A stretch of DNA of 32,608 bases from Bordetella parapertussis (GTDB lineage: Bacteria; Pseudomonadota; Gammaproteobacteria; Burkholderiales; SG8-39), in the NCBI GenBank assembly GCA_945897475.1, contig CAMDFL010000039.1, positions 1 to 32,608 of the forward strand. Reading direction: 5' to 3'. Below, piece after piece: positions 14,605-22,756 of this stretch (positions within the stretch are counted from its first letter, which is position 1; every line of letters begins with the position of its first letter). The notes below the pieces were generated by a model. It was not told where the DNA came from. It saw only the letters and a list, made by a program, of their open reading frames with translations, and did no database searches. The position numbers and the translations under genes are program-made.

Positions 14605-16077
14605 ATGAATCAATCCCTCGATCTCGTCGTCAAAAATGTCCGTGTCGTGCGCCCCAACAAGACCTCGGTCGATCTGCTCGACATCGGCATCAAGGACGGC
14701 AAGTTTGCGCGGCTCGCGCCCGAGATCCGCGCCGATGAGGCCAAGCAGGTCATTGACGGTAAAAACCTGCTCGGTTTCCCGGGCTGTGTTGACGCGCACA
14801 TGCACGTTGGCATCTACCAGGACCTTGCCAAGGATGCGTTAAGCGAGAGCAAGGCTGCGGCCATGGGCGGGGTGACCACCAGCCTCAATTACATGCGCAC
14901 CGGCCAGTATTACCTCAACCGTGGTGGTCCGTGGCGCGAATTCATTCCCGAGGTACTGCGCCGTGCGCAGGGCAATTTCTGGGTGGACTACGGTTTTCAC
15001 ATGGCGCCCATCGAAGCCAGCCATATTGACGAGATGGACGCGGCAGTCACCGAATTTGGTGTGCCGTCTTTTAAAATTTTCATGTTCTACGGCGGCTACG
15101 GCCTGCACGGCAAATCCTCCGATCAGAACGAATTTCTGATGATCGGCCCGGATGAGAGCTATGACGTGGCGCATTTCGAATTCATCATGCGATCGGCACA
15201 AAAGATCATGGCCGCGCGCCCCGAAATTGCCGATTCCGTGAGCGTCAGCCTGCATTGCGAATTTGCCGACATCCTCAATGCCTACACCAAGCTGGTCGAG
15301 CGCGAAGGCAAGCTCACAGGCCTGGCCGCCTACAGCGCCGCGCGCCCGCCGCATTCCGAAGGCCTCGCCATCTGGATTGCCTCCTATCTTGCCTATGAGA
15401 CCGGCTGCCTCAACATCAACCTCCTGCACCTGTCCTCGAAGAAGGCCATGGATGCGGCGTTGATGATGCGGGACATGTTTCCGCACATCAATTTCAAGCG
15501 CGAAGTCACGGTTGGGCATCTGCTGCTGGACATCGATTGCGACTGCGGCGTGCTGGCCAAGGTCAATCCGCCGATCCGCCCGCGCCCCGATGTAGAGGCG
15601 CTGTGGGAGGCGGTGCTCAATCGCGATGTCGACTGGATTGTCAGCGACCATGCCTGCTGTTCAGCGGAAAAAAAATATTCATTGAGCAATCCCAAAAACA
15701 TCTGGCTCGCCAAGTCGGGTTTCGGGGGCACTGAGTACCTGCTCTCGGCGGTGGTGAGCGAGGGATCGAAACGCGGCATGTCCTACAACCACATGGCCGA
15801 GGTGCTGTCGTTTAACCCGGCACGGCGCTTCGGCCTGCCGCAGAAGGGGGATATCGCGCCTGGCTGCGATGCGGACCTGGTGCTGTTCGATCCGCAGGAA
15901 ACCTTCACGGTGCGTGCGGCGGAATCGGAATCAAAGCAAGGCTATACGCCATTCGAAGGCATGGAGCTGCACGGCCGGGTGAAAAGTACCTTTCTGCGTG
16001 GGGAGCTTGTGTACGATCAGGGAAGTACCGTGGGTCCTGCGCGCGGGCGGTATTTGCGACGGCCCTCGGGCATCTGA
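14605..16077 (+). CDS. Hydantoinase/dihydropyrimidinase-family amidohydrolase
   Basis: A 490-residue metal-dependent cyclic amidohydrolase. The full binuclear site can be assigned: His65 and His67 in VDAHMHVG, carboxylated Lys157 in SFKIFMFYGG, His217 in SLHCEF, His275 in LLHLSS and Asp348 in IVSDHACC. The Glu/Asp-rich C-terminal cap with ADLVLFDP and RGELVYDQGS is standard for the superfamily. Length fits D-hydantoinase/dihydropyrimidinase. Substrate is not certain: the family hydrolyses hydantoins, dihydropyrimidines and other cyclic imides. No uptake or decarbamoylase gene is adjacent; the nearest neighbour is an SDR on the same strand. The AAGGTG before the ATG is an acceptable ribosome binding site. 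Confidence 0.88.
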   Translation: MNQSLDLVVKNVRVVRPNKTSVDLLDIGIKDGKFARLAPEIRADEAKQVIDGKNLLGFPGCVDAHMHVGIYQDLAKDALSESKAAAMGGVTTSLNYMRTGQYYLNRGGPWREFIPEVLRRAQGNFWVDYGFHMAPIEASHIDEMDAAVTEFGVPSFKIFMFYGGYGLHGKSSDQNEFLMIGPDESYDVAHFEFIMRSAQKIMAARPEIADSVSVSLHCEFADILNAYTKLVEREGKLTGLAAYSAARPPHSEGLAIWIASYLAYETGCLNINLLHLSSKKAMDAALMMRDMFPHINFKREVTVGHLLLDIDCDCGVLAKVNPPIRPRPDVEALWEAVLNRDVDWIVSDHACCSAEKKYSLSNPKNIWLAKSGFGGTEYLLSAVVSEGSKRGMSYNHMAEVLSFNPARRFGLPQKGDIAPGCDADLVLFDPQETFTVRAAESESKQGYTPFEGMELHGRVKSTFLRGELVYDQGSTVGPARGRYLRRPSGI

Positions 16078-16142
16078 ACAGTTGCCCAGAGGGCGAACGT
16101 TTGGCGCCACTTTCCGCCAGCAAGCGGATTACTCCGTCGCGC

Positions 16143-16217
16143 CGTGATTGCGATGGTGTAGCCATCCGGGATCGATTTCGCCACGCTATCGACGCCTACG
16201 GTTGATACGGCGCCGGA
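16143..16217 (-). pseudogene. Fragment of a Bug-family (TctC) receptor gene
   Basis: On the minus strand about 25 residues (SGAVSTVGVDSVAKSIP then DGYTIAIT) match the segment after the ENRPGAGG-type loop of Bug solute receptors, where a pattern like GxxVAKxxPDGYTL is conserved; the intact receptor at 2852-3862 has IGAEAVYKADPDGYTLL in the corresponding place. Neither the N-terminal signal nor the rest of the protein is present, and unrelated sequence surrounds it. It is squeezed between the hydantoinase stop and the SelO stop. Confidence 0.6.
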
Positions 16218-16233
16218 TCCTGATGAAATTTCT

Positions 16234-17841
16234 TCACGAGCTGCAGGACAGCATCGAGCACCCCGCTTTTTGTCTGGCCCAGTCGGGGCGTTTTGCCGCG
16301 TAGCGTTCGCGGCCGGGCTGCTCGTCGTACGGCCGCCGCATGACATCAAGCAGTTCGTGGATGGGCGCGTCATTGCCCTGGTGCGCGGCATCAATGGCTT
16401 CCTGCGCCAGATAATTTCGCAGCACGAACTTTGGGTTTGCTGCGTTCATGCGGCTGCGCCGCACCTCGTCGGGTTCTGCGTCTTCGCGCACGCGAGCGGC
16501 GTAGCGCGCAAGCCAGTGATCGAGCGCGGTCTCGTGTTTGTCGCGCAGATCCTCGCGGTAAAAGCATTGGTCCAGAAAATCCACCGAAGGGTGATCGATA
16601 TTCACTCGGGCCAGCGTGCGGTAGAAAATGCTCATGTCCATCTCGGCTTCGCGCAAGATGCGCATGGCTTCGCCGCTCAGTTCGTCATCCGACCCGCGCC
16701 ACTCCCGAAAGCCAAACTTCGCCGCGGTCATGGTCTCCTGGGTCTGGGTGTAGACAGCGACGTAGCGATCGAGCGCGGCCTCAAGTGGTTCGGGCGACGG
16801 GAACAGGTCCAGCAGAGCGCTTGCCAGCCGTGACAGATTCCACTGAGCGATCTGCGGTTGATGGCCGAAGCGATATCTGCGGTGCCCGGAGTCGGTGGTG
16901 TTGGGGGTCCAGTCGGGGTCGAAATTGTCGACCCAGCCGTAGGGTCCGTAGTCGATCGTCAATCCCAGAATCGACATATTGTCGGTGTTCATCACGCCGT
17001 GCACGAAGCCCACGCGCATCCAGTGGGCGATCATCAGTGCGGTACGCTCGCATACTTCTTCGAACCAGCGGCGGCGGCGCTCGATCGGGTCTCCGCAAAG
17101 ATGTGGGTAGTCGCGCGCGATGGTGAAATCGACCAGTTTTTCCAAAAGTGCGTTGTCCTGCCGCGAGGCGAGTATTTCGAAATTGCCGAAACGAATGAAA
17201 GAGGGCGACACCCGACATACCACGGCGCCGGGCTCATCTGCCGCGTTGCCGTCGTAGAACATGTCGCGCATGACCGGCTCGCCGGTGGCTATCAGCGCCA
17301 ACGCGCGCGTGGTGGGTACGCCCAGATGATGCATCGCTTCGGAACACAGAAACTCGCGGATAGAGGAACGCAGCACCGCGCGTCCGTCGGCGGTGCGCGA
17401 ATAAGGCGTGAGTCCCGCGCCTTTCAATTGCAACTCCCAGCGCTCATCTGCGGGGTTCACGGTTTCGCCCAGTGTGATGGCGCGGCCATCGCCCAGTTGC
17501 CCCGCCCAGTTGCCGAACTGGTGGCCGCCGTAGCAGGCGGCATAGGGCTGCATGTCGGGATGCAGGCTGTTGCCGGCGAAGATGTTCGCGAATGATGGGG
17601 AGGCGATTTCGCTTTCGGAAATGCCAAGCAATGTGGCGACTTCGCGCGAATGCGCGATCAGGCGCGGCGCGGCCACCGGTGTCGGCGACACGCGCGACCA
17701 ACAGGCATCGCGAACCTGTCGTGGACGTGGCGAGTCCAGCGGATCACCGGGCAGCTCGCGAACGAATCGATTGTCGAAACGCAAGCCGCGCAGTAACTCG
17801 GGTGGCGCGATTTCAAGACCGACGGGCAGGGGTGGATTCAT
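16234..17841 (-). CDS. selO: Protein adenylyltransferase SelO (pseudokinase-fold AMPylator)
   Basis: A 535-residue SelO/YdiU protein, which transfers AMP from ATP onto Ser/Thr/Tyr of target proteins and is linked to oxidative-stress responses. Hallmarks: [21 protein letters not shown] at 101-121, [13 protein letters not shown] near 138-148, [25 protein letters not shown] near 157-181, the catalytic and metal motif [22 protein letters not shown] at 281-302 (Asp287, Asn288, Asp297), and the diagnostic C-terminal SCSS ending. Length and both ends are complete. The ATG is at 17839-17841, with only a weak ribosome binding site. It is convergent with the hydantoinase. Confidence 0.95.
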   Translation of the reverse strand: MNPPLPVGLEIAPPELLRGLRFDNRFVRELPGDPLDSPRPRQVRDACWSRVSPTPVAAPRLIAHSREVATLLGISESEIASPSFANIFAGNSLHPDMQPYAACYGGHQFGNWAGQLGDGRAITLGETVNPADERWELQLKGAGLTPYSRTADGRAVLRSSIREFLCSEAMHHLGVPTTRALALIATGEPVMRDMFYDGNAADEPGAVVCRVSPSFIRFGNFEILASRQDNALLEKLVDFTIARDYPHLCGDPIERRRRWFEEVCERTALMIAHWMRVGFVHGVMNTDNMSILGLTIDYGPYGWVDNFDPDWTPNTTDSGHRRYRFGHQPQIAQWNLSRLASALLDLFPSPEPLEAALDRYVAVYTQTQETMTAAKFGFREWRGSDDELSGEAMRILREAEMDMSIFYRTLARVNIDHPSVDFLDQCFYREDLRDKHETALDHWLARYAARVREDAEPDEVRRSRMNAANPKFVLRNYLAQEAIDAAHQGNDAPIHELLDVMRRPYDEQPGRERYAAKRPDWARQKAGCSMLSCSS

Positions 17842-18169
17842 GCCGCAATTATGTCATGCATATCGGCCAATCCGGAGTGGCGAAGCGACGCATAACCTTA
17901 TAAACGACGATGTCATTTTCATTCCCATGAGATGGGAGTGTCGCTGTTGCCAGCAATCTCTACATACCTCACGCTTGCCTGCACGCGCATGATAACCAAT
18001 CCTGAACATTGGCAATAGAAATGAAATCAGTAATGAAATCATCATGCGCCCACATGTGCCGCCGTTCGTCCACATTGTCTTGTGATGATCGAGTCGGGGC
18101 AATCCGTGCTGTAACATCACTGCGGCATTCCGGCACACGCAGGAATCCAGCCGCACTGGGAGCTGCGCC
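17842..18169. other. Intergenic region between selO and the repeat protein
   Basis: A 328-base divergent intergenic region. It contains a small dyad TCCCAT-GAG-ATGGGA (17923-17937) and a two-unit 12-bp tandem repeat ATGAAATCAGTA/ATGAAATCATCA (18021-18044). No convincing gene, RNA or promoter pair was seen. Confidence 0.5.
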
Positions 18170-18751
18170 ATGTTGCTTTTGTTCATCTTCATAGGGATCC
18201 TCGCCATCGGGTTGCCCCTGATGCTGATGTTCTTCGGCGAGACACCCGCGCCGCCGGAACCGCCGGCGAAAACCGCGACGGCTATAACCCAACCGGTGAC
18301 GATGCCCGCAGCTGAATCCGGACAAACGGGCAGCGGCGCGGCGACACCCCTTGATGAAATCGCCCCTGACACCTTCGCGGCAACATCGGCGCCGCCTTCA
18401 CAGGCCTCAGGCATCTCCATTCCAGGCTTGCCGACCGGTGTCAACTTGCCTTCGCAGGCCGATATCGCGAAAGAGTTGAAACGCGTGATGCCCGAGAGCA
18501 GCAAGATGCCATCGCAGGCCGAACTGATTGCGCAGCTGCAGCGCCTCTTGCCCGAAGGCGCGCAAATGCCCTCGGAAGCCGAACTTATGAAGCAGGTTCA
18601 AATCCAGATGGCCGCCGGCCAGTTCCCATCGCAGGCGGAATTCGTCAGGCAATTGCAGCAACTGCTACCCGAGGGCAGCAAGCTGCCATCGCAAGCCGAA
18701 CTCACGAAGCAATTGCAACTGGTCAATGAAAAGATACAGGTGGGGCGCTGA
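18170..18751 (+). CDS. Membrane-anchored protein with five ~20-residue PSQAE repeats
   Basis: A 193-residue protein of unknown family. Residues 1-22 are a strongly hydrophobic anchor with no preceding basic residues; residues 24-92 are a Pro/Ala/Thr-rich linker; residues 93-190 are five repeats of about 20 residues (starts at 93, 113, 133, 152, 172) with the pattern [LMF]PSQAE-hydrophobic-x-x-QLQ-x-LLPEG-x-x. Each unit would form an amphipathic helix ending at a PEG turn, suggesting a rod or oligomerising stalk outside or inside the membrane. GGGAG lies about 7 bases before the ATG. No neighbour is obviously linked. The regular unit length and retained consensus argue for selection on the repeat. 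Confidence 0.75.
   Translation: MLLLFIFIGILAIGLPLMLMFFGETPAPPEPPAKTATAITQPVTMPAAESGQTGSGAATPLDEIAPDTFAATSAPPSQASGISIPGLPTGVNLPSQADIAKELKRVMPESSKMPSQAELIAQLQRLLPEGAQMPSEAELMKQVQIQMAAGQFPSQAEFVRQLQQLLPEGSKLPSQAELTKQLQLVNEKIQVGR
18446..18739 (+). repeat. Coding tandem repeat, five units of 57-60 bp
   Basis: DNA counterpart of the 20-residue repeats; each unit opens with a version of CCATCGCAGGCCGAA. The third and the last unit are one codon shorter. Third positions differ between units, so the array is not a very recent duplication. Confidence 0.85.
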
Positions 18752-18950
18752 TATCTGCTTTTCCTCAAGACCAGAATCTGCATTTGAAGGAAAACGCGCA
18801 GCGAGACTGGGATCTGGTGCAAAGCACGGCGGGCCTCGCGGCGATGAACCTGAGGTTGAATTCCTGAGCATTAATTATAAAGAAATTAAAGGAAAAATTC
18901 CATATTTACGATCCTAAATGCCATTTTTCAATACCGTTATTAGAATAGAA

Positions 18951-19823
18951 TTACCTTTTTTTAGCCGTGGAGGCGGCGTTGGCAGCGGGGCGTCTTTCAG
19001 GTTTGGCCGCTGCCTTCTCGGCGGTCCTTGCCTTTGGTTTCCCTGTTTTCACGGATTTAGGTGCGACCTCCTTCGTAACGCTTTTTGCCCCCCGCGTTTT
19101 TACAACGGCTCCTTCATCCATCTCAATCCCAAACACATCCGCGACACTCGCCTGATCGAGTACCTTGCCCACTGCAGGCCCCTTGCCGGCTTTGGACAAT
19201 CCTGTGCCCGCTTGGGCGACCAGGTCCTTGGGGTCGACCTTGCGCAATAGAAACAGTAATTCCGGCTGTTGATCCAGGCGCGTGCCCACGCCGTAGAGGA
19301 CCGCAGCGACGTGTTTGCACATGTCGGCCCAATCCGGGCAACTGCAGGCAAGTTTGATTTCCCGTGGCGTCGGGAACAGGCCGGTGTCTGGTTTGCAGAT
19401 TCGCTCCATCACCGCCTTTGAGAGGCGCCCCTGCAACAGCTCCACCAGGGAGTCGATCGATGTGGCGCACTCGGCGCCGATGGCCTGCCACTGTTTGTCG
19501 GGGACTGCGGCCACGCTCACCGAGACTTTGTAGAGGCTGGAGCCGACCACTTGCGCCAGTACTTCGCCCGCGTTGATCTTGAGATCGATCACCGAGCCGT
19601 TTCGCAGGTAGGTGCGCCCGCGCGGCAGGCGGTTGGAGAAATCGCTGTAGCGCTCCAGGTTGTCGCACCAGGCGCGGCCCCAGAAGGTTTTTGCGATGGC
19701 GCCGGATGCGCCGCCCACCGGTGACAAGGCGGCGCCTTTTTTCGCTGCCTTAGCTGCCAGCTTAGTGGCTTTGGCGCGGCGCGCTGCCACGGGGACATAG
19801 GGTTTCCAGCCGTAATAACTCAT
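18951..19823 (-). CDS. SWIM zinc-finger protein with a basic tail
   Basis: A 290-residue protein. The N-terminus (MSYYGWKPYVPVAARR) and WGRAWCDNLERYSDFSNRLPRGRTYLRNGSV near 48-78 are typical of bacterial SWIM-domain proteins. The zinc motif is complete: Cys160-x-Cys162-x6-Cys169-x-His171 in ACSCPDWADMCKHV. From about residue 235 the tail is rich in Lys, Ala and Pro, resembling histone-H1-like DNA-binding tails. GGAG on the minus strand precedes the ATG. It follows the SNF2 helicase gene by 100 bases on the same strand; the SWIM plus SNF2 pairing is common in bacteria and points to a joint role on DNA or chromatin-like complexes. Confidence 0.92.
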   Translation of the reverse strand: MSYYGWKPYVPVAARRAKATKLAAKAAKKGAALSPVGGASGAIAKTFWGRAWCDNLERYSDFSNRLPRGRTYLRNGSVIDLKINAGEVLAQVVGSSLYKVSVSVAAVPDKQWQAIGAECATSIDSLVELLQGRLSKAVMERICKPDTGLFPTPREIKLACSCPDWADMCKHVAAVLYGVGTRLDQQPELLFLLRKVDPKDLVAQAGTGLSKAGKGPAVGKVLDQASVADVFGIEMDEGAVVKTRGAKSVTKEVAPKSVKTGKPKARTAEKAAAKPERRPAANAASTAKKR

Positions 19824-19923
19824 GGGTTTGACTCCGGTCCGAAATCTCGGGGGAAAGGTTGCGGCCTTGCTCGAACACTTAATTAAACCCTTGAAGCGCG
19901 GCGTTCCGGTTCTACCACCCTAC

Positions 19924-22617
19924 TCAGGTTTCCCTCGCCGCATGAATATCCAGTTTAACCAAGTCCAATAATTCTTTATCGCTCATTTCGGTGAGCAGCA
20001 GCTCCGCGCTGCCCTCGAGCACATCCTTGACAAGTTTCTGTTTCGATTCGATCAGTGTGTCGATTCGATCCTCGACCGTGCCGCGGCAGATAAATTTATG
20101 CACCAATACGTTTTTGCGCTGGCCGATGCGAAACGCACGGTCGGTGGCCTGATTTTCCACTGCCGGATTCCACCAGCGATCAAAGTGAACGACGTGCGAT
20201 GCGGCGGTGAGATTGAGGCCTGAGCCGCCGGCTTTGAGCGAGAGAACGAAAAAAGGCGTGAGTTCATCGTCTTGAAAGCGCTTGACCATGTCGCGGCGTT
20301 TGGTGACCGGGGTTCCGCCGTGTAGTACCAGCCCTTCGCGGCCGAACACCGTGCCCAGAAACGCGGCTAGCGGGGCGGTAGTTTCGCGGAACTGCGTGAA
20401 TACCAGCAGTTTTTCCTGCTTGGCGGCGATCACCTCGCCGATTTCTTTCAGGCGCGCGAATTTTCCGCTGTCATCGACGCCCCATGCCGAGTCGCCCAGC
20501 CATTGCGAGGGATGGTTGCAGATCTGCTTGAAGCGCATGAGGTAAGAGAGCACAAGACCCTTACGCGCGATGCCCTCGGTTTCTTCGAGTGCGCGTGAGA
20601 GATCCTTAACGGCTTGCTGATAGAGCGCAGCCTGGGTCGGGCGCAGATGACACCATGCCTTGAGTTCGGTTTTTTCGGGCAGATCGGTGATGACTGTTTT
20701 GTCGGTTTTCAGACGCCGCAGAATGTAGGGCCGCACCAGTTCGCGCAGCGGACCGAAGTGCCCCGACGTGGCCAGGCGTTTGGAGAAATCGGTGAACACT
20801 TTTCCCGATCCGAGCAAGCCAGGGTGGGTGTAGTCGAATATCGACCAAAGATCGGATAAACGATTCTCAACTGGGGTTCCTGTAAGCGCGATACGCGTGT
20901 GGGCACGAAGAGTTTTTACAAGCCGTGTTTGCTGCGCGCCAGGATTCTTGATGGCTTGTGCTTCATCCAGCACGGCCAGACGCCACTGCATGGCCGCAAG
21001 CGCGGGCACCCGCGCGAGCGTTCCATAACTGGTGATGACAAGATCGGCCTTGCACAGGCGCGCTGCGTCCAGCGAACGCAGGTCCCCAGCCGGCATGAAG
21101 GAAGGATGGGCAATCAATAACGTCAAATCGGGTGCGAAACGCTGCGCCTCTGCGGCCCAGTTGGCCAACAGCGATGCGGGTGCGACGATGAGGCTGGGCG
21201 CGAGGACTTTCTCCTCGCGTTTCAACACCAGCAGCAAAGCCAGCACCTGGATGGTTTTTCCCAGGCCCATGTCATCGGCAAGGCAGGCGCCCAGCCCCAA
21301 TCGATACAAGAGGTACAGCCAGCGCACGCCCGCATCTTGATAGGGGCGTAGTGTGGCTTTGAGCGCCGCGCCCGCGCTCACCCGCGCCATGCCCTCCGGT
21401 TGACGCAGATTACGCAAGGTCTCGGCGAGCCAGGGGCCTGCGCTGAGTTGCGACCAATCGGGATCGGCTGCGTCCGTCGCATCCTCTAGGGTTGCACCGG
21501 CCACCAGGCGCATTGCCTCGGCGAAGGGTAGCCCGCCGCGCGAGGCGGCGGCATCGATTCCCTGAAACCGCTCCAACATGCGTTTGAGCCTGAGGCGATC
21601 CACCTCGATCCAATGGCCACGGATCAATTGCAATCCATCGCTGCCGGCAAGCAAAGCCTCGATGTCGGCGGCGGCTAACACTTCGCCTTCAAGGGTGACT
21701 TGCATGTTGAAATCCAGCAAGGCCTCGCGGTCGAGAAGCGACGGGGGCTTGGTTCCAATGCTGGCCTTGACCTGCGGCCTTGGCGGACGCCCCGAGGACC
21801 ATGTGCCCGGCGTACGCACCACGATGCCTGCGGATTGCAGCTTTGGTGTGTCGGTGAGAAATTCCAAGGCCTCGGCGGGCGACCAGCGCAGCGGGTGATA
21901 GATATCTCCGCCCTCGACCATGGCTTGCAGCCAGGCGCAGTTTTCAGCGGCGCGTTGCACCGGCGTCAACAGCGACAACAGCCGCGCCTGGCTCTTGCCA
22001 TCGGAGAATTCCTCCAAGGCGCGCGACAAAGGCAGGTGTTGCGCTTTGCCATGTGCCGACAGGCGCGAGGTATAAGTTGCGAGGAACGCAAACGGGGCTT
22101 CTGTATCGCGGCGATTTTCGGCAAGATTGAAATGCACGCGCCCCACTAAATTCCAGGCAGGATGGCGTGCGCGCAGATAATTTTGAAGCGTGTCGCCGGA
22201 GGAGGCGAGCGCCTGGCGCAGCGATTGATCGATCTCGGCCCACAAGGCGGTCAGGGATTTTTCACTCAGATACTCCACCCCCGTCATTGGCGGCGCATCG
22301 GCGATCATGTTTTGCAGGATCTCCCCCTCCGGAGTCGCCACCACGATCTCACCCCCTTCAGGGCTTGCACAAAGCAGGCTTACATAGCGAGCCGCGAAAT
22401 CGCGCCACCAGGCCCAGGCAGGCGGGAGGACGACGCCGACTTCCGCTGTGCCAAGTTGCAAAAGGCCGTGTCCGGGGCCTTGCTCAAATGCGTCTCGGAG
22501 GCGTTGCTGCAATTCGGGTGCCAGGCTTGCGGCTTGCTTGTCTTGCAAAACGCATAAATGTCCTTGGGGTGTCATTTGCGGCGCGAGGGCGTGCGCTTCT
22601 ACATTGATTTCAGGCAT
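19924..22617 (-). CDS. SNF2-family DEAD/DEAH helicase (bacterial SWI2/SNF2 ATPase)
   Basis: An 897-residue ATP-dependent DNA translocase. The C-terminal half holds the two RecA lobes: Walker A DDMGLGKT at 448-455 (Lys454), LIVAPASLLANW, Walker B DEAQAIKN at 551-558, LTGTPVEN at 578-585, then the second lobe with VFTQFRET near 739, LSLKAGGSGLNLTAA near 792-806, and the arginine-finger motif QATDRAFRIGQRK at 823-835. The N-terminal ~420 residues are a long accessory region with no motif I recognise. The ribosome binding site is weak. It is the gene upstream of the SWIM protein and may be read with it; the preceding gene on this strand is the transporter/spermidine-synthase fusion, with a strong hairpin in between. 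Confidence 0.94.
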   Translation of the reverse strand: MPEINVEAHALAPQMTPQGHLCVLQDKQAASLAPELQQRLRDAFEQGPGHGLLQLGTAEVGVVLPPAWAWWRDFAARYVSLLCASPEGGEIVVATPEGEILQNMIADAPPMTGVEYLSEKSLTALWAEIDQSLRQALASSGDTLQNYLRARHPAWNLVGRVHFNLAENRRDTEAPFAFLATYTSRLSAHGKAQHLPLSRALEEFSDGKSQARLLSLLTPVQRAAENCAWLQAMVEGGDIYHPLRWSPAEALEFLTDTPKLQSAGIVVRTPGTWSSGRPPRPQVKASIGTKPPSLLDREALLDFNMQVTLEGEVLAAADIEALLAGSDGLQLIRGHWIEVDRLRLKRMLERFQGIDAAASRGGLPFAEAMRLVAGATLEDATDAADPDWSQLSAGPWLAETLRNLRQPEGMARVSAGAALKATLRPYQDAGVRWLYLLYRLGLGACLADDMGLGKTIQVLALLLVLKREEKVLAPSLIVAPASLLANWAAEAQRFAPDLTLLIAHPSFMPAGDLRSLDAARLCKADLVITSYGTLARVPALAAMQWRLAVLDEAQAIKNPGAQQTRLVKTLRAHTRIALTGTPVENRLSDLWSIFDYTHPGLLGSGKVFTDFSKRLATSGHFGPLRELVRPYILRRLKTDKTVITDLPEKTELKAWCHLRPTQAALYQQAVKDLSRALEETEGIARKGLVLSYLMRFKQICNHPSQWLGDSAWGVDDSGKFARLKEIGEVIAAKQEKLLVFTQFRETTAPLAAFLGTVFGREGLVLHGGTPVTKRRDMVKRFQDDELTPFFVLSLKAGGSGLNLTAASHVVHFDRWWNPAVENQATDRAFRIGQRKNVLVHKFICRGTVEDRIDTLIESKQKLVKDVLEGSAELLLTEMSDKELLDLVKLDIHAARET

Positions 22618-22700
22618 GGTTGTTCATAAATTGGTCAAATTTTAAGGACAATAAAGCCACCTGTAGGGCCCGATGGAACAACATAAATCTTATATATGGG

Positions 22701-22732
22701 ATTCCAGGCAATTACGTGGAATTGCCTGGAAT
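22701..22732 (-). terminator. 13-bp perfect hairpin downstream of the transporter/spermidine-synthase fusion gene
   Basis: ATTCCAGGCAATT (22701-22713) and AATTGCCTGGAAT (22720-22732) are exact inverted arms around a 6-base loop, just past the minus-strand stop at 22742. No U-tract follows on either strand, so its role as a terminator is uncertain. Confidence 0.55.
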
Positions 22733-22756
22733 TGCCTTGGATTACCTGGGCTTGCC
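22717..22756. repeat. Four tandem 10-bp units at the 3' end of the fusion gene
   Basis: TGGAATTGCC occurs at 22717-22726 and 22727-22736, followed by decayed units TTGGATTACC (22737-22746) and TGGGCTTGCC (22747-22756). The last two cover the final codons and the stop of the minus-strand gene. Confidence 0.8.

Noticed and set aside
14839-15651. Long minus-strand open frame of 270 codons
   Set aside because: It is a shadow of the hydantoinase-like gene, which has complete catalytic motifs on the other strand.
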